From assembly GCA_015066015.1 (NCBI GenBank), contig SVPE01000010.1, positions 1 through 64,000 of the forward strand: a DNA stretch of 64,000 bases, given 5' to 3'. The position numbers and the translations under genes are program-made. Shown in pieces: positions 62,554 through 64,000 of this stretch; positions within the stretch are counted from its first letter, which is position 1; each line of letters opens with the position of its first letter. This stretch comes from Oscillospiraceae bacterium (GTDB lineage: Bacteria; Bacillota; Clostridia; Oscillospirales; Acutalibacteraceae). Under the pieces are notes generated by a model. That model was not told where the DNA came from. It searched no databases and was given only the letters and a program-made list of their open reading frames with translations.

Positions 62554-62582
62554 ATTATAATACTTTTCACTTTATCTGTCAA
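62554..62582 (-). promoter_or_regulatory. Promoter of marR-ABC-ABC
   Basis: Minus strand TTGACA (62582-62577), 17 nt, TATAAT (62559-62554). Confidence 0.85.
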
Positions 62583-62659
62583 TAGTATCTGCAAGGAAAA
62601 AACATGCGTCAGTAACAATGCAACATTATTACAGTTATATTTTCACATTGAAGGGAAAA

Positions 62660-62742
62660 GGTTCATATGCGCGTTGAACCAACGCCTCCGGCGTTGCACG
62701 ACGAGCCGCGAAAGCACCTTCACGATCATCCCGGGTGCTCTT
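62660..62742. repeat. Cluster of small hairpins
   Basis: GGTTCA/TGAACC (62660-62665, 62675-62680), AACGCC-TCC-GGCGTT (62681-62695) and a longer stem around AGCACC/GGTGCT (62713-62738) follow each other just left of the large multibranched element. Confidence 0.55.
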
Positions 62743-62747
62743 TGCTT

Positions 62748-63024
62748 AGGGTGACAGTAATCGAACCTGCTAAGCCTTAAATGTCCGATTTACAGCACCT
62801 TTGATGATTTTTCTCCTCGCAAGACGCGAGTATTGCTTCGTCGAAGAAATACTCAAATGCACTATAACTCGGACATTTAAGGTTCTTTGAAGTTTAACGG
62901 GAGAAGATTTTTATTGTAACGAGGCGAAAAACGCAGAAAGGCTGACGCCTTTCAAGGCTTTTTAACGATGTTACGGTGAAAATATACCCCGTTAAACCTT
63001 ATCGGGTTCAACTACTGTCACCCT
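62748..63024. other. 277-nt multibranched inverted-repeat element
   Basis: Outer stem P1: AGGGTGACAGTA (62748-62759) with TACTGTCACCCT (63013-63024), extended by GAACC/GGTTC (62763-62767, 63005-63009). Inside are P2: CCTTAAATGTCCGA (62775-62788) with TCGGACATTTAAGG (62869-62882), containing GAGTATT/AATACTC (62828-62834, 62848-62854); and P3: GTTTAACGGG (62892-62901) with CCCGTTAAAC (62988-62997), containing GTAAC/GTTAC (62916-62920, 62970-62974) and GAAAGGC/GCCTTTC (62936-62942, 62947-62953). No coding frame of note. It could be a structured RNA, a non-autonomous mobile element or a protein-binding DNA structure. Confidence 0.7.
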
Positions 63025-63063
63025 ATACCTGACCCAACAAATCCGGACTATATGCGGCTCTTC

Positions 63064-63101
63064 GTTTTTTCTTTCCGGGAAAGAAAAAACTCAACGCGCC
63101 T
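63064..63101. repeat. Possible partial clamp element
   Basis: A 13-bp inverted repeat GTTTTTTCTTTCC/GGAAAGAAAAAAC (63064-63076, 63078-63090) is followed by GCGCCTCC (63094-63101), the same order as H3 plus right clamp in copies A and B. The left clamp and H1/H2 are missing, so this is a fragment at best. Confidence 0.4.
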
Positions 63102-63183
63102 CCAATGTTTACAGACTCGCTTTTATGTAAAAGCCTTTCTTGTTTTTTCGGTAAAAGTAAATGCTTTTTTCGGGATTTTACAC

Positions 63184-63213
63184 TTGATTTAAGGTGATTG
63201 GTTATGATATAAT
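63184..63213 (+). promoter_or_regulatory. Promoter of the terminal secreted-protein gene
   Basis: TTGATT (63184-63189), 18 nt, TATAAT (63208-63213). Confidence 0.7.
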
Positions 63214-63267
63214 AGTTTAGTTTTTTAATACAATAGAAACATAGTAACTTTTTTTGAGGTGATTACG

Positions 63268-64000
63268 CTGAAAAACAGAAAATTTCTTAACAAGATTCTC
63301 AGTGTTTTTCTGTCTGTTATAATACTTGCTCTTTCGGTTGCTCCTGTGGGTCTTGCCGCAGTCAGCTTCCCTCCGGGAGTAACGCCCGAGCAGTCACAGG
63401 CAGCTATGAAACAAACTGACTATGTACTAAAGGCTCTTGCAGAAAGTGCAGAAGGTAAGCCTCTTTCCGATGTGGTGCTTTCTATGCTTTTTTCTGATGC
63501 CACACTTTCATCGCTTGCAAAAATGATGTATTCGTTAGGCGAAGACAACGCTGAAACCTTCTCTGCTATCGGTCTCAATTTCACCCCTGCAGCGATTTCC
63601 GACTATCTCGACGATTATCCCGATGTACAGTACAGACTCGCTTCTGCAGATTCATGGGCAAATGTCAGTCTTGACGATGTATCGTGGGGCGTTGAAACAA
63701 CAGCTGAATTTACCGATGCGGCAGTTGCTCTTCTCACGCCTATGAATGATCTGCTTTATACAATTCTTTGCGCAGGCTCCTATAACGTAAATAACCTTGT
63801 CGGTCTCAAGGGTGCAAAGGGCTATGCAAACTCTCTTGTCCGTATCTACATAAAATGCGGCATGGATGCCTACACACCCGCAGACGCCTTTGAAAGTCAG
63901 GCGGCGGCAGACAAAAGCTCAATGGTCAGAAACATCATTGCTGACCTTGCAAGATATATTGTACGCATATGCTCAGCACCTGCAACCATGCTCAGCACAA
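63268..64000 (+). CDS. Secreted protein, unknown function, cut by window end
   Basis: The frame begins with a signal peptide (LKNRKFLNKILSVFLSVIIL... ending near VGLAA) and continues open to base 64000 (about 244 residues seen). No ATG fits the beginning: GAGGTGAT precedes CTG 63268, with GTG 63259 and other rare starts as alternatives. The mature part is soluble, mostly helical-looking, with Ala/Asp/Ser-rich stretches (QSQAAMKQTDYVLKALAESA). I do not recognise a domain. Other giant secreted proteins in the window have similar signal peptides, so more repeats may follow beyond the edge. Confidence 0.65.
   Translation, partial: MKNRKFLNKILSVFLSVIILALSVAPVGLAAVSFPPGVTPEQSQAAMKQTDYVLKALAESAEGKPLSDVVLSMLFSDATLSSLAKMMYSLGEDNAETFSAIGLNFTPAAISDYLDDYPDVQYRLASADSWANVSLDDVSWGVETTAEFTDAAVALLTPMNDLLYTILCAGSYNVNNLVGLKGAKGYANSLVRIYIKCGMDAYTPADAFESQAAADKSSMVRNIIADLARYIVRICSAPATMLST

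Overview
The window looks like a chromosomal segment of a low-to-mid G+C Gram-positive anaerobe of the class Clostridia, most likely a gut Oscillospirales/Ruminococcaceae-type bacterium. Supporting signs are consensus sigma-A promoters with 17-18 nt spacers, strong AGGAGG ribosome binding sites, intrinsic terminators, a flavodiiron protein fused to flavin reductase and rubredoxin, an iron-sulfur serine dehydratase, a membrane pyrophosphatase, and giant secreted Big2-repeat and Cys-rich repeat proteins. The species assignment is inference; no 16S rRNA gene is present.

Layout. 1-4672 looks like the right end of an integrated element: small unknown proteins, a DUF2188 protein, a candidate small RNA, an MmeI-like type IIL restriction-modification enzyme, and a displaced 3' half of tRNA-Ser(GGA) that marks the boundary. 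4.8-13.2 kb holds a GH116-type glycosidase, divergent from an amino-acid permease / amidohydrolase / zinc-ribbon-TIR-kinase unit, followed by a pncA-nadE NAD salvage operon. 13.5-23.0 kb is one gene for a ~3,170-residue secreted protein with a 744-bp perfect internal duplication. 23.2-28.5 kb is a four-gene minus-strand operon of unknown function: two zinc-ribbon membrane proteins, an acidic beta-rich/coiled-coil protein and a TraD/VirD4-like ATPase. 28.8-37.6 kb carries murD behind a 2,461-residue Big2-repeat surface protein. 37.8-43.2 kb has exoA, an XRE-type membrane regulator, a lone 5S rRNA gene with its own promoter and terminator, two small proteins and typA. 43.4-50 kb has a polar amino-acid ABC importer, a DUF6472 protein, L-serine dehydratase, the flavodiiron protein and a broken MerR gene. 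50.1-62.5 kb is almost entirely membrane energetics and transport: hppA, two paralogous heterodimeric ABC exporters (the second in a marR operon with a clear operator) and mgtE with a 27-codon upstream ORF. The window ends inside another secreted-protein gene.

The most unusual material is non-coding. Two ~113-bp elements (43224-43336 and 52369-52482) share one architecture, a GGGAGGC/GCCTCCC clamp enclosing three back-to-back perfect hairpins, although two of the three hairpin sequences differ almost completely. A separate 277-nt element (62748-63024) folds on paper into a multibranched structure. The least explained protein system is the TraD-like ATPase operon, which has no other conjugation or type IV secretion genes around it.
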